Shown: piece by piece, positions 17,325 through 27,130 of the stretch
Layout: every line of letters begins with the position of its first letter
Position numbering within the stretch: position 1 is the stretch's first letter
Source of the DNA: CAXBPY01 sp003455275
Lineage (GTDB): Bacteria; Bacteroidota; Bacteroidia; Chitinophagales; UBA10324
Direction: 5' to 3'
DNA: 64,000 nt
Assembly: GCA_963977675.1 (NCBI GenBank)
Contig: CAXBPY010000006.1
Span: 3,861 to 67,860, forward strand
The notes under the pieces: model-generated
Told to the model about the DNA's origin: nothing
The model's database searches: none
Seen by the model: the letters and a program-made list of their open reading frames with translations, nothing else
Position numbers and translations under genes: made by a program

Positions 17325-18719
17325 ATGACTGTAGAACAACTCTATACTAATTGCCTTTCTGAAGCTGCTTACTTTATTTCTTCAAACGGAGAAGCCGCGG
17401 TAGTGGATCCGCTGCGCGACTACCAAACCTATATTGACAAAGCAGAAAAGATGGGTGTTAAAATCAAGTATGTTTTCGAAACACATTTTCATGCTGATTT
17501 TGTAAGCGGGCATATTGACCTTGCGGCAAAAACGGGAGCCCAGATTATTTACGGTCCAAATGCAAGCACTGAATACAAAGTGTATGTAGCAAAAGATGGT
17601 GAGAAATTCAAAATTGGAAATGTAGAACTCGAAGTGCTGCACACTCCCGGTCACACACCGGAATCAAGCTGCTACTTGCTGAAGAATGAAGAAGGAAAAC
17701 AATACTGCGTGTTCTCCGGCGATACACTGTTTGTGGGAGATGTCGGTCGTCCGGATTTGTTCGGGGCAAAAATTTCAAAAGAAGAACTAGCAGGAATGAT
17801 GTTCGATTCGCTCAACAATAAAATCAAGAAGTTGAATGATGATGTAATTGTGTATCCGGCTCACGGACCTGGTTCATCTTGCGGAAAAAACCTAGGCAAG
17901 GAAACTTTCAGCACAATCGGAGAACAGAGGAAAATGAATTATGCTTTGAAAGAGGAGAACAAGGAAAATTTTGTTGCGTCAATTACTTCCGGACTTTCAG
18001 CTCCGCCTCAATACTTTCCACTAAATGCACAAATCAATAAAAGCGGATATTCTTCTCTCGATTCAGTAATGAGCCAGAGCGAAAAAGCACTCAGTGTTTC
18101 TGATTTTGAAAATGAAATGAAACAAGGAGCGCTCGTGCTCGACACCCGTATTCCCGATGAATTTGAATTAGGATTTGTGAAAGGTGCCATCAACATCGGA
18201 CTCAATGGCCGCTATGCGGAGTGGGTAGGAACCTTGATTGACATCAATCAACCGTTGCTTATTGTGGCTGCTGAAGGAAAAGAACACGAAAGCATTCTTC
18301 GCCTCGCCCGCGTGGGTTACGAAAAAGTTATAGGCTACCTCAACGGCGGATTTGATGCATGGAAGAACGCTGGTAAATCAACTGACATGGTTATCAGCAT
18401 TGATGCAGAAGAATTCGCATTGGACAAGAAACACGAAAAAAATATTCATGTGATTGATGTGCGCAAGGAATCAGAGTATGATGCAGGACATGTAGAAGAT
18501 GCAGAGAATTGTGTGTTGCAAAATTTTGAAGAAGAAATTGCTGACCTCAATAAAGAAGAACATCTCTACATCCATTGTCAGGCTGGGTATCGCTCCATGA
18601 TTGCTGCTTCCATTCTGAAACGAAAAGGATTTCATAATCTGAAAAATGTATATGGCGGTTATGCAGCAATTGCAAAACATGAATTGCCAATCGTGGTTAC
18701 ACAGCCGGCGGTGAATTAA
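17325..18719 (+). CDS. CstB-like persulfide dioxygenase with two rhodanese domains
   Basis: 464 residues in three parts. Residues 1-210 are a metallo-beta-lactamase fold of the ETHE1/persulfide dioxygenase type, with ligands H54, H56, D58 and H63 in THFHADFVSGH, H110, D133 and H180. Residues about 255-350 are a rhodanese fold without a cysteine in the active loop (VAAEGKEHES, 314-323), i.e. a pseudo-rhodanese. Residues about 365-460 are a complete rhodanese with C418 in IHCQAGYRS. This order equals that of Staphylococcus aureus CstB, which oxidises low-molecular-weight persulfides and makes thiosulfate. Likely role: sulfide detoxification in the cytosol. No CstR-like regulator or sulfide:quinone reductase is adjacent. 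Confidence 0.88.
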   Translation: MTVEQLYTNCLSEAAYFISSNGEAAVVDPLRDYQTYIDKAEKMGVKIKYVFETHFHADFVSGHIDLAAKTGAQIIYGPNASTEYKVYVAKDGEKFKIGNVELEVLHTPGHTPESSCYLLKNEEGKQYCVFSGDTLFVGDVGRPDLFGAKISKEELAGMMFDSLNNKIKKLNDDVIVYPAHGPGSSCGKNLGKETFSTIGEQRKMNYALKEENKENFVASITSGLSAPPQYFPLNAQINKSGYSSLDSVMSQSEKALSVSDFENEMKQGALVLDTRIPDEFELGFVKGAINIGLNGRYAEWVGTLIDINQPLLIVAAEGKEHESILRLARVGYEKVIGYLNGGFDAWKNAGKSTDMVISIDAEEFALDKKHEKNIHVIDVRKESEYDAGHVEDAENCVLQNFEEEIADLNKEEHLYIHCQAGYRSMIAASILKRKGFHNLKNVYGGYAAIAKHELPIVVTQPAVN

Positions 18720-18759
18720 TTCCTTTTGCGCCTATCCTCTAATTTTTTTCATTCGTTTA

Positions 18760-21003
18760 ATGCAATCCCCCGATTCCACTAACGAATTATTTCACCTCGC
18801 TGCAGGATATGTAAACCATACTGGCTCCGATATTTTTCTTACGGGAAAAGCAGGTACCGGGAAAACAACTTTCCTCCGCTTTATCCGCAATCACTCATTT
18901 AAAAAATCTGTAGTGGTTGCGCCTACGGGCGTTGCTGCCATCAATGCGGGCGGCATGACGATTCATTCTTTCTTTCAATTGCCATTCGGTTCGTTTGTTC
19001 CGGAGAAAAGATTTTCATCAGATGGAAATGCAAACCTGGTTGACCGCCACACACTGCTTGGCAACATTCGTTTCAATGCTGAACGCAGGGAACTGATTAA
19101 GGAACTCGAACTCTTAATCATTGATGAAGTGAGTATGCTCCGCGCCGATTTGCTCGATGCAATGGATGAAGTGCTGCGCTCCGTGCGGCGCAAATACTCG
19201 GTGCCGTTCGGTGGTGTGCAGGTTTTATACATTGGTGATTTGTTCCAGCTTCCGCCCGTGGTGAAGCAGAATGAGTGGCGCTACCTGAGTGAATTTTATG
19301 AAAGTCCGTTTTTCTTTCATGCGCGTGTGCTCAAAGAATCGCAGCCGGTGTATCTCGAACTGAAAAAGATTTACCGCCAGAGCGAAGGAAAATTTATCAG
19401 CATTCTTAATAACATCCGCAACAACATCGCGACTCAGGATGACTTAGACGAATTACACAAAAAATATAATCCGGATTTTGAGCCGCATGCTTCCGAAAAT
19501 TTTATCACGCTCACAACACACAATTCGAAAGCAGATGAAATCAATTCCACGCGATTAAGAAATCTGGAAGGCACTCAGTATGTTTTCAAAGGGAAAATTG
19601 AAAATGAGTTTAATGAAAATGCGTTGCCGGTAGAGAAGGATTTAACACTGAAGGTTGGTGCGCAAATCATGTTCATCAAAAATGATTCAGGTGAAACGCG
19701 CAGGTACTACAACGGAAAATTAGCGACCGTGAAAAAAATTATTCCTGCAAATGCAAATGGAGAGGGCGAAAAAATATTGGTTGCCTTTCCCAATGAGAAA
19801 GATGAACTCGAACTGAAAAAAGACAAGTGGGAAAATGTGCGCTACTCTTTCAACCGCGAAAAAGATTCGGTAGATGAAAATGTGCTCGGCACTTACACGC
19901 AGTATCCCGTGCGGCTTGCGTGGGCTGTTACGATTCACAAAAGCCAGGGGCTCACATTTGAGAAAGCAATTATTGATGCAGGAGATTCTTTTGCTGCGGG
20001 GCAGGTGTATGTAGCGCTCAGCCGCCTCACCGGCATAGAAGGTTTGGTTTTGTATTCGCGCATCTCCCCTCAGGCAATCAGCACCGATGAGCGTGTTGTT
20101 GAGTTTGCCGGCTCAGAAATGAGTGAAACAATCCTGAAGCAAAAACTTTTCGCGGAACAAAAACTTTTTGCTTGCGAATCAATGATGCGCTTTTTCGACT
20201 GGAAAAAATTGTCAGAAAAATTTCATGATTTTCAGGATGAGCTGCTGCACCGTTCAATTCCTGATAAAGAGGCCGCTGCGATTTTTAGCCAGCAGATGAT
20301 TGAAAAAGTTTCAGAGCAGGAAAAAGTAGCGGCGAAGTTTTTGGAGCAAATGGATTTAATCCTGAATGGAAATTCATCTCCCGATTTTTCTTTTCTTCAT
20401 CAGCGCACCGCAGCAGCTTCCGCATTTTTTATGAATGCAATGGAAGAAATAATTTCTTCAATAAAAAATCATGCGGACAAAATGAAGGTGAAGAAGCGCG
20501 TGAAAACCTATCTCACTTCACTTAGTGATTTACTGTATGCGTGCGAACGGAAAAAAATTCAACTCACACAGGCAACAAAATATTCGGAGGCACTGATGAA
20601 GGGAATAGATGAAGAAAGTTTCCGCGTGCTCAATGAAGAGCAGAAAAATGTTTTGATTCAGGTAGAAGAATTCCGTGAATCAAAATCGGCCAAACCGAAG
20701 AAGGGTGATAGCAACAAAATGAGTTTGCAATTATTCCGGGAAGGAAAATCGGTTCAGGAGATTGCTAAAATCCGAGAACTTGCAGCAAGTACAGTGGAGA
20801 GTCATCTCGCCGCATTTATTCTCACCGGAGAAATTGATGTGCATGAAATTCTTTCTCCACAAAAAGTAATTACTATTCTTAAAGCAATAGAAGAAACAGA
20901 AGGAGCCGGAAGTTCGGCTGTCAGAAATGCACTCGGTGAAAATTATTCTTATTCGGACATCAGGGCGGTGAAGAATTACAGGAGAAGAATGCACAGGTCA
21001 TAG
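18760..21003 (+). CDS. PIF1/RecD-like superfamily 1 helicase with C-terminal helix-turn-helix
   Basis: 747 residues. Walker A GKAGTGKTT (29-37), VAPTGVAAINAGGMTIHSFF (motif Ia, a PIF1 hallmark), Walker B LLIIDEVSML, GDLFQLPPV (motif III), and AVTIHKSQGLTFEKAI with VYVALSRLTG (motifs V-VI, about residues 385-430). The last about 90 residues, starting near LQLFREGKSVQEIA, resemble the HTH_40 domain found at the end of some RecQ and PIF1-type helicases. Predicted 5'-3' DNA helicase, possibly for structured DNA. Apparently transcribed alone or with the upstream gene (40 bases apart). Confidence 0.88.
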   Translation: MQSPDSTNELFHLAAGYVNHTGSDIFLTGKAGTGKTTFLRFIRNHSFKKSVVVAPTGVAAINAGGMTIHSFFQLPFGSFVPEKRFSSDGNANLVDRHTLLGNIRFNAERRELIKELELLIIDEVSMLRADLLDAMDEVLRSVRRKYSVPFGGVQVLYIGDLFQLPPVVKQNEWRYLSEFYESPFFFHARVLKESQPVYLELKKIYRQSEGKFISILNNIRNNIATQDDLDELHKKYNPDFEPHASENFITLTTHNSKADEINSTRLRNLEGTQYVFKGKIENEFNENALPVEKDLTLKVGAQIMFIKNDSGETRRYYNGKLATVKKIIPANANGEGEKILVAFPNEKDELELKKDKWENVRYSFNREKDSVDENVLGTYTQYPVRLAWAVTIHKSQGLTFEKAIIDAGDSFAAGQVYVALSRLTGIEGLVLYSRISPQAISTDERVVEFAGSEMSETILKQKLFAEQKLFACESMMRFFDWKKLSEKFHDFQDELLHRSIPDKEAAAIFSQQMIEKVSEQEKVAAKFLEQMDLILNGNSSPDFSFLHQRTAAASAFFMNAMEEIISSIKNHADKMKVKKRVKTYLTSLSDLLYACERKKIQLTQATKYSEALMKGIDEESFRVLNEEQKNVLIQVEEFRESKSAKPKKGDSNKMSLQLFREGKSVQEIAKIRELAASTVESHLAAFILTGEIDVHEILSPQKVITILKAIEETEGAGSSAVRNALGENYSYSDIRAVKNYRRRMHRS

Positions 21004-21055
21004 AACATAAAATCAATAGCGAATTACATTCGCCGAAAATTTTCATTGTAAAAAA

Positions 21056-22333
21056 ATGCTGCAACTTTCAACTATTCAGAATAATAAAGAAGAGGTTCTT
21101 GCACGCCTTGCTGTAAAAAATTTTGACGGAACAAAAATCATTGATGAAGTGCTTGCCTTTGATGCAGAAAGAAAAAAAGCACAGGCATCGCTGGACAATA
21201 CGCTGGCAAAGGCGAATTCAATTTCAAAGGAAATTGGTCAGCTGATGGCACAGAAAAAATCTGATGAAGCTGAAGCAAAGAAAAAGGAGACAGCATCGCT
21301 TAAAGAGGAAGCAAAAAAATATGAAGACCAAAAAACACACTTTGAAAAAGTGTTGCATGATTTATTGGTTCGTGTTCCCAACCTTCCTCATACCAGTGTT
21401 CCCCAAGGGAAAACACCGGAAGACAATAAGGTGGTGCGCCAGGGAGGAGAGGAGCCCAAACTTGATGGCTCTGCAAAACCACATTGGGATTTAGCAAGTG
21501 AATATCATCTCATCAATTTCGAAATTGGAAATAAAGTGACGGGCGCCGGTTTTCCTTTTTATGTTGGCAAGGGCGCAAAACTTCAGCGGGCACTCATTAG
21601 TTTTTTTCTCGACCGTGCTATCGCTGCTGGTTATGTCGAATATCAGCCACCGCTTCTTGTAAATGCAGAAACAGGATACGGTACCGGTCAACTTCCTGAT
21701 AAAGATGGACAGATGTATTTTGTGAATGAAGACGGCTACTATCTCATTCCTACTGCTGAAGTTCCGGTCACTAACATTTATCGTGATGTGATGCTGAAAG
21801 AAGAAGACTTTCCGGTGAAGATGTGCGCTTACTCACAATGTTTCAGAAGGGAAGCGGGTAGTTACGGAAAAGATGTTCGCGGATTAAACCGCCTTCATCA
21901 ATTCGATAAAGTAGAAATTGTTCGCCTGGAAAAACCTGAAAATTCCTATTTGGTTCTTGAAGAAATGGTAGCCCATGTTGAAGGGCTTTTGAAATCGCTG
22001 GGGCTTCAGTATAGAATACTTCAGCTCTGTGGCGGTGACATGAGTTTTGCTTCAGCGCTCACTTATGATTTTGAAGTATATAGTGCGGCGCAGAAAAAAT
22101 GGCTGGAAGTAAGTTCGGTTTCAAACTTTGAAACTTTTCAAAGTAACCGTATGAAGCTTCGATATAAAGACAAGAACGGAAAAATTCATCTCGCTCATAC
22201 TCTCAACGGAAGTGCGCTTGCATTACCTCGAATTGTTGCTGCACTTCTGGAAAATAATCAGAAGCCAGATGGAATTCATATTCCGGAAGCGCTAAGAAAC
22301 TATACTGGATTTGATTTAATAAGCAGGCAATAA
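21056..22333 (+). CDS. serS: Seryl-tRNA synthetase
   Basis: 425 residues, normal length. An N-terminal coiled-coil arm (about 30-100) grips the long variable arm of tRNA-Ser. The class II core has motif 2 around FRREAGSYGKDVRGLNRLHQ and motif 3 around HTLNGSALALPRIVAAL, with TAEVPVTNIYRD for serine recognition. Charges tRNA-Ser in the cytosol. A small perfect inverted repeat GCGAAT-tac-ATTCGC lies about 30 bases upstream of the ATG. It converges with lspA, leaving 4 bases. Confidence 0.96.
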   Translation: MLQLSTIQNNKEEVLARLAVKNFDGTKIIDEVLAFDAERKKAQASLDNTLAKANSISKEIGQLMAQKKSDEAEAKKKETASLKEEAKKYEDQKTHFEKVLHDLLVRVPNLPHTSVPQGKTPEDNKVVRQGGEEPKLDGSAKPHWDLASEYHLINFEIGNKVTGAGFPFYVGKGAKLQRALISFFLDRAIAAGYVEYQPPLLVNAETGYGTGQLPDKDGQMYFVNEDGYYLIPTAEVPVTNIYRDVMLKEEDFPVKMCAYSQCFRREAGSYGKDVRGLNRLHQFDKVEIVRLEKPENSYLVLEEMVAHVEGLLKSLGLQYRILQLCGGDMSFASALTYDFEVYSAAQKKWLEVSSVSNFETFQSNRMKLRYKDKNGKIHLAHTLNGSALALPRIVAALLENNQKPDGIHIPEALRNYTGFDLISRQ

Positions 22334-22337
22334 TTCC

Positions 22338-23033
22338 CTAATTAGAAACTGAGCCAACATCATCTGTTGTTTCTTTATTGCCTTCATCAGAAATAGTTTC
22401 GGATTTTGATTCATCTGTTTCTCCAGTATTTTTTTTGAAAAACTTTTTCTGAAAAACCAGAAGAGCAATTACACCGGTACTGATAGAGAAATCTGCGACA
22501 TTGAAAATCGGGCTGAAGAATACAAAGTATTCTCCTCCCCAAATCGGAATCCATTGAGGCAATACTCCTTTAATAATCGGGAAGTAAAGCATATCTACAA
22601 CTTTGCCGTGAAGCAATGCACCATAACCTCCATCTGGTGGAAATAGCTGGGCAATGCTACCACCTGAATAACTTTCAGAAAAAATTACACCATAGATAAT
22701 AGAGTCAATTATGTTGCCCATTGCCCCGGCTATTATTAGCGAAACACAGGTAATTAAACCCCAATGAGTTTTTTTATTCAGGAGTTGAATCAACCAGTAG
22801 CTAAAAAAAACAACAGCGATAATTCTGAAAAGAGTAAGAAGAAGTTTGCCTGCATCGCCTCCCCATTTCATCCCGAAAGCCATTCCTTCGTTTTCAATAA
22901 AGTATAATCTGAACCAGTTTGTGATGGAAATTTCAGATTGCATTTGCATATGCAGCTTCACCCAAAACTTGAGTGACTGATCAACCACAAGCACCAATAA
23001 AATAATAAGAACCGGACGGAGGTATTTCAACAC
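22338..23033 (-). CDS. lspA: Lipoprotein signal peptidase (signal peptidase II)
   Basis: 231 residues, GTG start overlapping the preceding TAG stop by one base (TAGTG). Four membrane helices, with catalytic aspartates D110 in GAMGNIIDSIIYG and D181 in FNVADFSISTG; NEGMAFG (48-54) is the conserved NxGAAF-like box. Cleaves signal peptides of diacylglyceryl-modified prolipoproteins at the inner membrane. It is longer than typical LspA (about 160-170): an insert between about 118 and 165 and an acidic C-terminal tail of about 30 residues account for this, as often in Bacteroidota. Confidence 0.95.
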   Translation of the reverse strand: MLKYLRPVLIILLVLVVDQSLKFWVKLHMQMQSEISITNWFRLYFIENEGMAFGMKWGGDAGKLLLTLFRIIAVVFFSYWLIQLLNKKTHWGLITCVSLIIAGAMGNIIDSIIYGVIFSESYSGGSIAQLFPPDGGYGALLHGKVVDMLYFPIIKGVLPQWIPIWGGEYFVFFSPIFNVADFSISTGVIALLVFQKKFFKKNTGETDESKSETISDEGNKETTDDVGSVSN

Positions 23034-23809
23034 TACTTAGCCTGCTGCATTTTTGCTTCGATGCTGAGTGTTGCATGAGGAACAGCACGCAATCTTTCTT
23101 TATCAATTAATTTTCCGGTAACGCGGCAGATTCCGTAAGTTTTATTTTCAATACGGAGCAAAGCTTTTTCTAGATGGTCTATATAAGTGCTTTGGCGCTC
23201 TGCCATTTGGTTCAGGTATTCGCGTTCCATTGCAACCGTTCCATCGTCAATTGAACCAAATTTGTTTTCTGTATCGTCGGTTCCATTGTCATCTTTTCGG
23301 TTTATCTGATCTTGAAGGTATTTTAATTCAGTGCGTGAAGCGTCAAGTTTTTCTTCAATCAATTGCTTGAATTCTTTTAATTCTTTATCGCTATAACGAT
23401 TGCGGGAATCTTCATGTTTTTTCTTTTTCACTATAGCAACTGGTGCCGGAGCTGGTTTGGTTAAATCAAACTTTGGAGCAGGCATTGGTTTGGGTGGCGC
23501 CTTTTTGATATCAAGTTTCAAAGGAAGCGGGCGGCGGCGGCGTTTCTTTTCATCGGTACCAGGTTTCAAAGTGATAACAGGCTTGTTTGGACTCTTCGCT
23601 CCGGGCTTGAGCACAATCATCTTGCGTTCACTGATAGGCTTAAGAACATTCTTAACCACTTTTGCTGGTTTTTCAGGCTTCGCTGCTTTGGCTTTTTTTT
23701 CCTTTTTCCCTTTAGCGGCCACATTTGCTTTTTTAGGAGCAGGTTTTTTTGCTGTTGTCTTTGTAGCAGGCTTTTTAGAAGGTTTTGCTTTCTTGTTTTT
23801 GTTTGCCAT
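23033..23809 (-). CDS. DksA/TraR-like protein with Lys/Pro/Ala-rich N-terminus and degenerate zinc finger
   Basis: 258 residues. The first about 125 residues are low-complexity (K, A, P; for example TKTTAKKPAPKKANVAAKGK) and highly basic, as in histone H1-like tails. The C-terminal part has the DksA coiled-coil (KQLIEEKLDASRTELKYL...LRIENKTYGIC) and finger region YGICRVTGKLIDKERLRAVPHATLSIEAK. In canonical DksA the finger has CxxC...CxxC; here only the first Cys remains (others are T, S and A), so zinc binding is unlikely. DksA tunes RNA polymerase with ppGpp. The basic tail could bind DNA or RNA. It sits between ileS (6 bases) and lspA, an arrangement recurrent in Bacteroidota. Confidence 0.88.
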   Translation of the reverse strand: MANKNKKAKPSKKPATKTTAKKPAPKKANVAAKGKKEKKAKAAKPEKPAKVVKNVLKPISERKMIVLKPGAKSPNKPVITLKPGTDEKKRRRRPLPLKLDIKKAPPKPMPAPKFDLTKPAPAPVAIVKKKKHEDSRNRYSDKELKEFKQLIEEKLDASRTELKYLQDQINRKDDNGTDDTENKFGSIDDGTVAMEREYLNQMAERQSTYIDHLEKALLRIENKTYGICRVTGKLIDKERLRAVPHATLSIEAKMQQAK

Positions 23810-23815
23810 CCTGCG

Positions 23816-26800
23816 TCAGTTTTTTTGTTTAAGAATAACTTTTACAATTGAATCGTTCACTTCAACCGGTTGCCCATCGTTTATTTCATCAACAAGGTGC
23901 AACTCGTCGGCTAAAATTTCGGCGCAAATATATTTTTTAAAGTGAATTACGGTAGAGTTGATAAAATCTTGTTTTTCAATGGAAAGCATGACTCTATCTG
24001 TAACCTGAAAACCGCTTTCTTTTCTCAATTTTTGCAGTTTATTGACCAATTCACGGGCGTTGCCTTCTTCTAAAAGTTCGGGGGTTATGGTTACATCGAG
24101 TGCAACGGTGAGGTCGGCTTTATTGGCTACTTGCCAACCTGGTATGTCCTCTGAAATGATTTCAACTTCTTCCAAAAGCACTTCAACCGATTCGTTTTCA
24201 ATGCTGATTTGTGTTGACTTGTTCCTTTCGAGTTCGGCGATTTGTTTTTGGCTGAAGGAAGCAATGACATCAGCGGCGGCTTTCATTTTCTTTCCAAGTT
24301 TCTGACCGAGCAGTTTGAAATTGGCTTTCGCTTTTTTCTTAATCACGCCTTCGGTTTCGGTAATGAATTCAATTTCCTTAATGTTTACTTCCGAAAGAAT
24401 TAAATCCTGAATTGCTGCAACCTGCTTTTGAAAGTTTTCATTCAAAACAGGAATCATGATTTTGTTGAGCGGCTGACGAACTTTGATGTTGACTTTTTTC
24501 CGTAGTGAAAGAACGAGCGAAGAAATATCCTGCGCCAACTGCATTCTTTCTTCCAAAGATTTATCAATTGCACTTTCATCAATCTTCATCCATTCTGAAA
24601 GATGAACTGATTCTGTTTTTTCTTTTCCGGAAACAGAATTTAAGTCGGTAAATAATCTTTCCGCAAAAAACGGAGAGATGGGCGCCATCAATTTGGAAAT
24701 AGTAACGAGGCAGGTGTAAAGTGTTTGATATGCCGCAATCTTATCTTCAGTGTAATCACCTTTCCAGAATCTTCTTCTGCAGAGGCGCACATACCAGTTG
24801 CTCAAGTGTTCGTCAGTAAAATCCTGTATGGCGCGCGCTGCTTGCGTGGGTTCGTAATCATCAAAACTCTGCTGCACTGTTTTTACCAATGAGTTGAGCA
24901 ATGAAATTATCCAGCGGTCAATTTCAGGCCTTTTGCTTAAAGGAATTTCTTCTTCCCTGAAAGTGAAATTATCAATGTTGGCGTAGAGCGCGAAAAAGTT
25001 GTAAGTATTGTAAAGTGTTCCGAAGAATTTGCGTTTCACTTCGTTGATGCCTTCGATGTCGAACTTTAGGTTGTCCCACGGTTGCGAGTTCGAGAGCATG
25101 TACCAGCGAGTTGCATCAGCGCCATGTTTATCTAAAGTTTCAAACGGATTGACTGTGTTGCCAAGGCGCTTGCTCATTTTGTTTCCGTTCTTGTCGAGCA
25201 CGAGTCCGTTGCTCACTACATTTTTATATGCAACAGAATCGAACAGCAATGTTCCGAGAGCATGAAGCGTAAAAAACCATCCGCGGGTTTGGTCAACACC
25301 TTCGGCTATATAATCTGCAGGAAAACTTTTTTCAAATTGTTCTTTATTCTCGAATGGAAAATGTTGTTGCGCGAAAGGCATTGCACCACTATCGAACCAT
25401 ACATCAACAAGGTCTGCAACTCGCGTGAGTTTTTTTCCGGTAGAAGAAACAAACCAAATGCGGTCAATGTGTGGGCGATGTAAATCTTTCAATTCAGGTT
25501 CGAGTGCGGCTGCGCTGTAAGTGATTCCGAATTTTTTTGCATTCGCTTCTGACTCCAGAATTTTTTCTTTCAACTCTGCTTGAGAGCCAATGCACATTTG
25601 TTCGGTTTTATCTTCACTCATCCAGATTGGTAATGGCGTTCCCCAAAAACGAGAGCGCGATAAATTCCAGTCCTGCAAATTCTCCAGCCAATTACCAAAG
25701 CGACCGCTGCCTGTTGATTCTGGTTTCCAGTTGATAGTGTTGTTAAGTTCTACCATGCGAGCTTTTGCTGCAGTGGTTTTGATGAACCACGAATCGAGCG
25801 GATAATAAATCACGGGTTTGTCGGTGCGCCAGCAGTGCGGATAGTTGTGCTCGTATTTCTCAACCTTGAATGCCTTGTTCTCCTTCTTCAGCTTGATGCT
25901 GATGAGTACATCGGGCGATTCGTAGTTGGGGTCATCCTTGTAATTCTTCACATACATGCCGCTGAACTCGCCAACACCATCAATAAATTTTCCTTGCCTG
26001 TCAACGAGCGTGAGCGAACCGAGTCCCCACTTTTTCGCCATGCGAAAATCATCGGCGCCGAAACTTGGTGCGGTGTGAACGATTCCAGTTCCGTCTTCGG
26101 TAGTTACAAAATCTCCCAACACAACTTTGAAAGCATCGCCATCGGTTGGTTGCTGGTAAGGAAGCAATTGTTCGTAGCGGATTCCTTCTAAATCTTTTCC
26201 CCTAATAGTTTTTATTTCCTTCCATGGTAATTCTTTCTTCCCAGCTTCGAATTTCATTTCAGCATTTTGGAAATTGGAATCAAAATATTTTCCAACTAAA
26301 ACTTTTGCAAGAATTACTTTAACAGGAAGTGATGTGTATGGATTGAAAGTTTCAATCAATGAATATTCAATTTCACCACCAACAGTTAATGCAGTGTTTG
26401 AAGGAAGAGTCCACGGAGTGGTAGTCCATGCGAGGAAAAAATTTCCGCTAACATCTTCTCCTGATTTTGTTTTTTGTCCTTCAGCAATCTTGAACTGTGC
26501 AACTGCAGAAGTATCTTTCACCAATCTGTAACAGCCGGGCTGATTTAACTCGTGTGTGCTGAGTCCGGTGCCGGCGGCGGGTGAGTAGGGCTGAATGGTG
26601 TAACCTTCATACAACAATCCTTTATCGTAAAGTTGTTTGAGCGCCCACCACAATGATTCGATGTAATTGTTTTCGTAAGTGATGTATGGATTTTTCAAAT
26701 CAACCCAGTAGCCCATCTGGCGGGTGAGTTTTTCCCAAGCATCTTTATATTTCATCACCTCGCGGCGACACTCCTGATTGTATTCTTCAATCGAAATCTT

Positions 26801-27130
26801 CTTTCCAATATCTTCCTTCGTGATGCCGAGATTTTTTTCGACACTCAACTCAACGGGCAGTCCGTGTGTGTCCCAACCGCTTTTTCTTTTTACCTGAAAA
26901 CCACGCTGTGTTTTATATCGGCAGAACAAATCTTTAATGGCGCGCGACATCACATGATGAATGCCGGGCATTCCATTCGCACTCGGAGGACCTTCGTAAA
27001 ACACGAAAGGAGTTTTGCCTTCGCGTGTGAGGATGCTTTTGTCAAATATTTTTTCCTTCTCCCAAAAATCATTCACTTCGTTTTCGAGAGCGGGAAGGTT
27101 CAGTTGCTTATATTCTGTGTAGCGGCTCAT
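23816..27130 (-). CDS. ileS: Isoleucyl-tRNA synthetase, eukaryote-like type
   Basis: 1104 residues from the ATG at 27130 (a TTG twelve bases upstream would extend the frame by four residues; MSRYTEYKQLNLPALE is a better start). Class I signature PSANGMPGIHHVMSR replaces the bacterial HIGH, and GNKMSKRLGN is the KMSKS loop. The editing domain (about 200-400) and anticodon-binding domain follow, ending in a C-terminal extension. Length and the GIHH variant fit the eukaryote-like (type 2) IleRS, a class in which members commonly tolerate mupirocin. Charges tRNA-Ile. Transcribed with the DksA-like gene and lspA. Confidence 0.95.
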   Translation of the reverse strand: MSRYTEYKQLNLPALENEVNDFWEKEKIFDKSILTREGKTPFVFYEGPPSANGMPGIHHVMSRAIKDLFCRYKTQRGFQVKRKSGWDTHGLPVELSVEKNLGITKEDIGKKISIEEYNQECRREVMKYKDAWEKLTRQMGYWVDLKNPYITYENNYIESLWWALKQLYDKGLLYEGYTIQPYSPAAGTGLSTHELNQPGCYRLVKDTSAVAQFKIAEGQKTKSGEDVSGNFFLAWTTTPWTLPSNTALTVGGEIEYSLIETFNPYTSLPVKVILAKVLVGKYFDSNFQNAEMKFEAGKKELPWKEIKTIRGKDLEGIRYEQLLPYQQPTDGDAFKVVLGDFVTTEDGTGIVHTAPSFGADDFRMAKKWGLGSLTLVDRQGKFIDGVGEFSGMYVKNYKDDPNYESPDVLISIKLKKENKAFKVEKYEHNYPHCWRTDKPVIYYPLDSWFIKTTAAKARMVELNNTINWKPESTGSGRFGNWLENLQDWNLSRSRFWGTPLPIWMSEDKTEQMCIGSQAELKEKILESEANAKKFGITYSAAALEPELKDLHRPHIDRIWFVSSTGKKLTRVADLVDVWFDSGAMPFAQQHFPFENKEQFEKSFPADYIAEGVDQTRGWFFTLHALGTLLFDSVAYKNVVSNGLVLDKNGNKMSKRLGNTVNPFETLDKHGADATRWYMLSNSQPWDNLKFDIEGINEVKRKFFGTLYNTYNFFALYANIDNFTFREEEIPLSKRPEIDRWIISLLNSLVKTVQQSFDDYEPTQAARAIQDFTDEHLSNWYVRLCRRRFWKGDYTEDKIAAYQTLYTCLVTISKLMAPISPFFAERLFTDLNSVSGKEKTESVHLSEWMKIDESAIDKSLEERMQLAQDISSLVLSLRKKVNIKVRQPLNKIMIPVLNENFQKQVAAIQDLILSEVNIKEIEFITETEGVIKKKAKANFKLLGQKLGKKMKAAADVIASFSQKQIAELERNKSTQISIENESVEVLLEEVEIISEDIPGWQVANKADLTVALDVTITPELLEEGNARELVNKLQKLRKESGFQVTDRVMLSIEKQDFINSTVIHFKKYICAEILADELHLVDEINDGQPVEVNDSIVKVILKQKN

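Noticed and set aside
21010..21045. Palindrome GCGAAT-tac-ATTCGC before serS as operator or T-box
   Set aside because: Too short and without a T-box or riboswitch context; likely chance.
23400..23945. Plus-strand open frame of 181 codons over the DksA-like gene and the ileS end
   Set aside because: It is antisense to a Lys/Pro/Ala-rich coding region, which leaves the opposite frame free of stops; its Phe/Gly-rich translation shows no known family.
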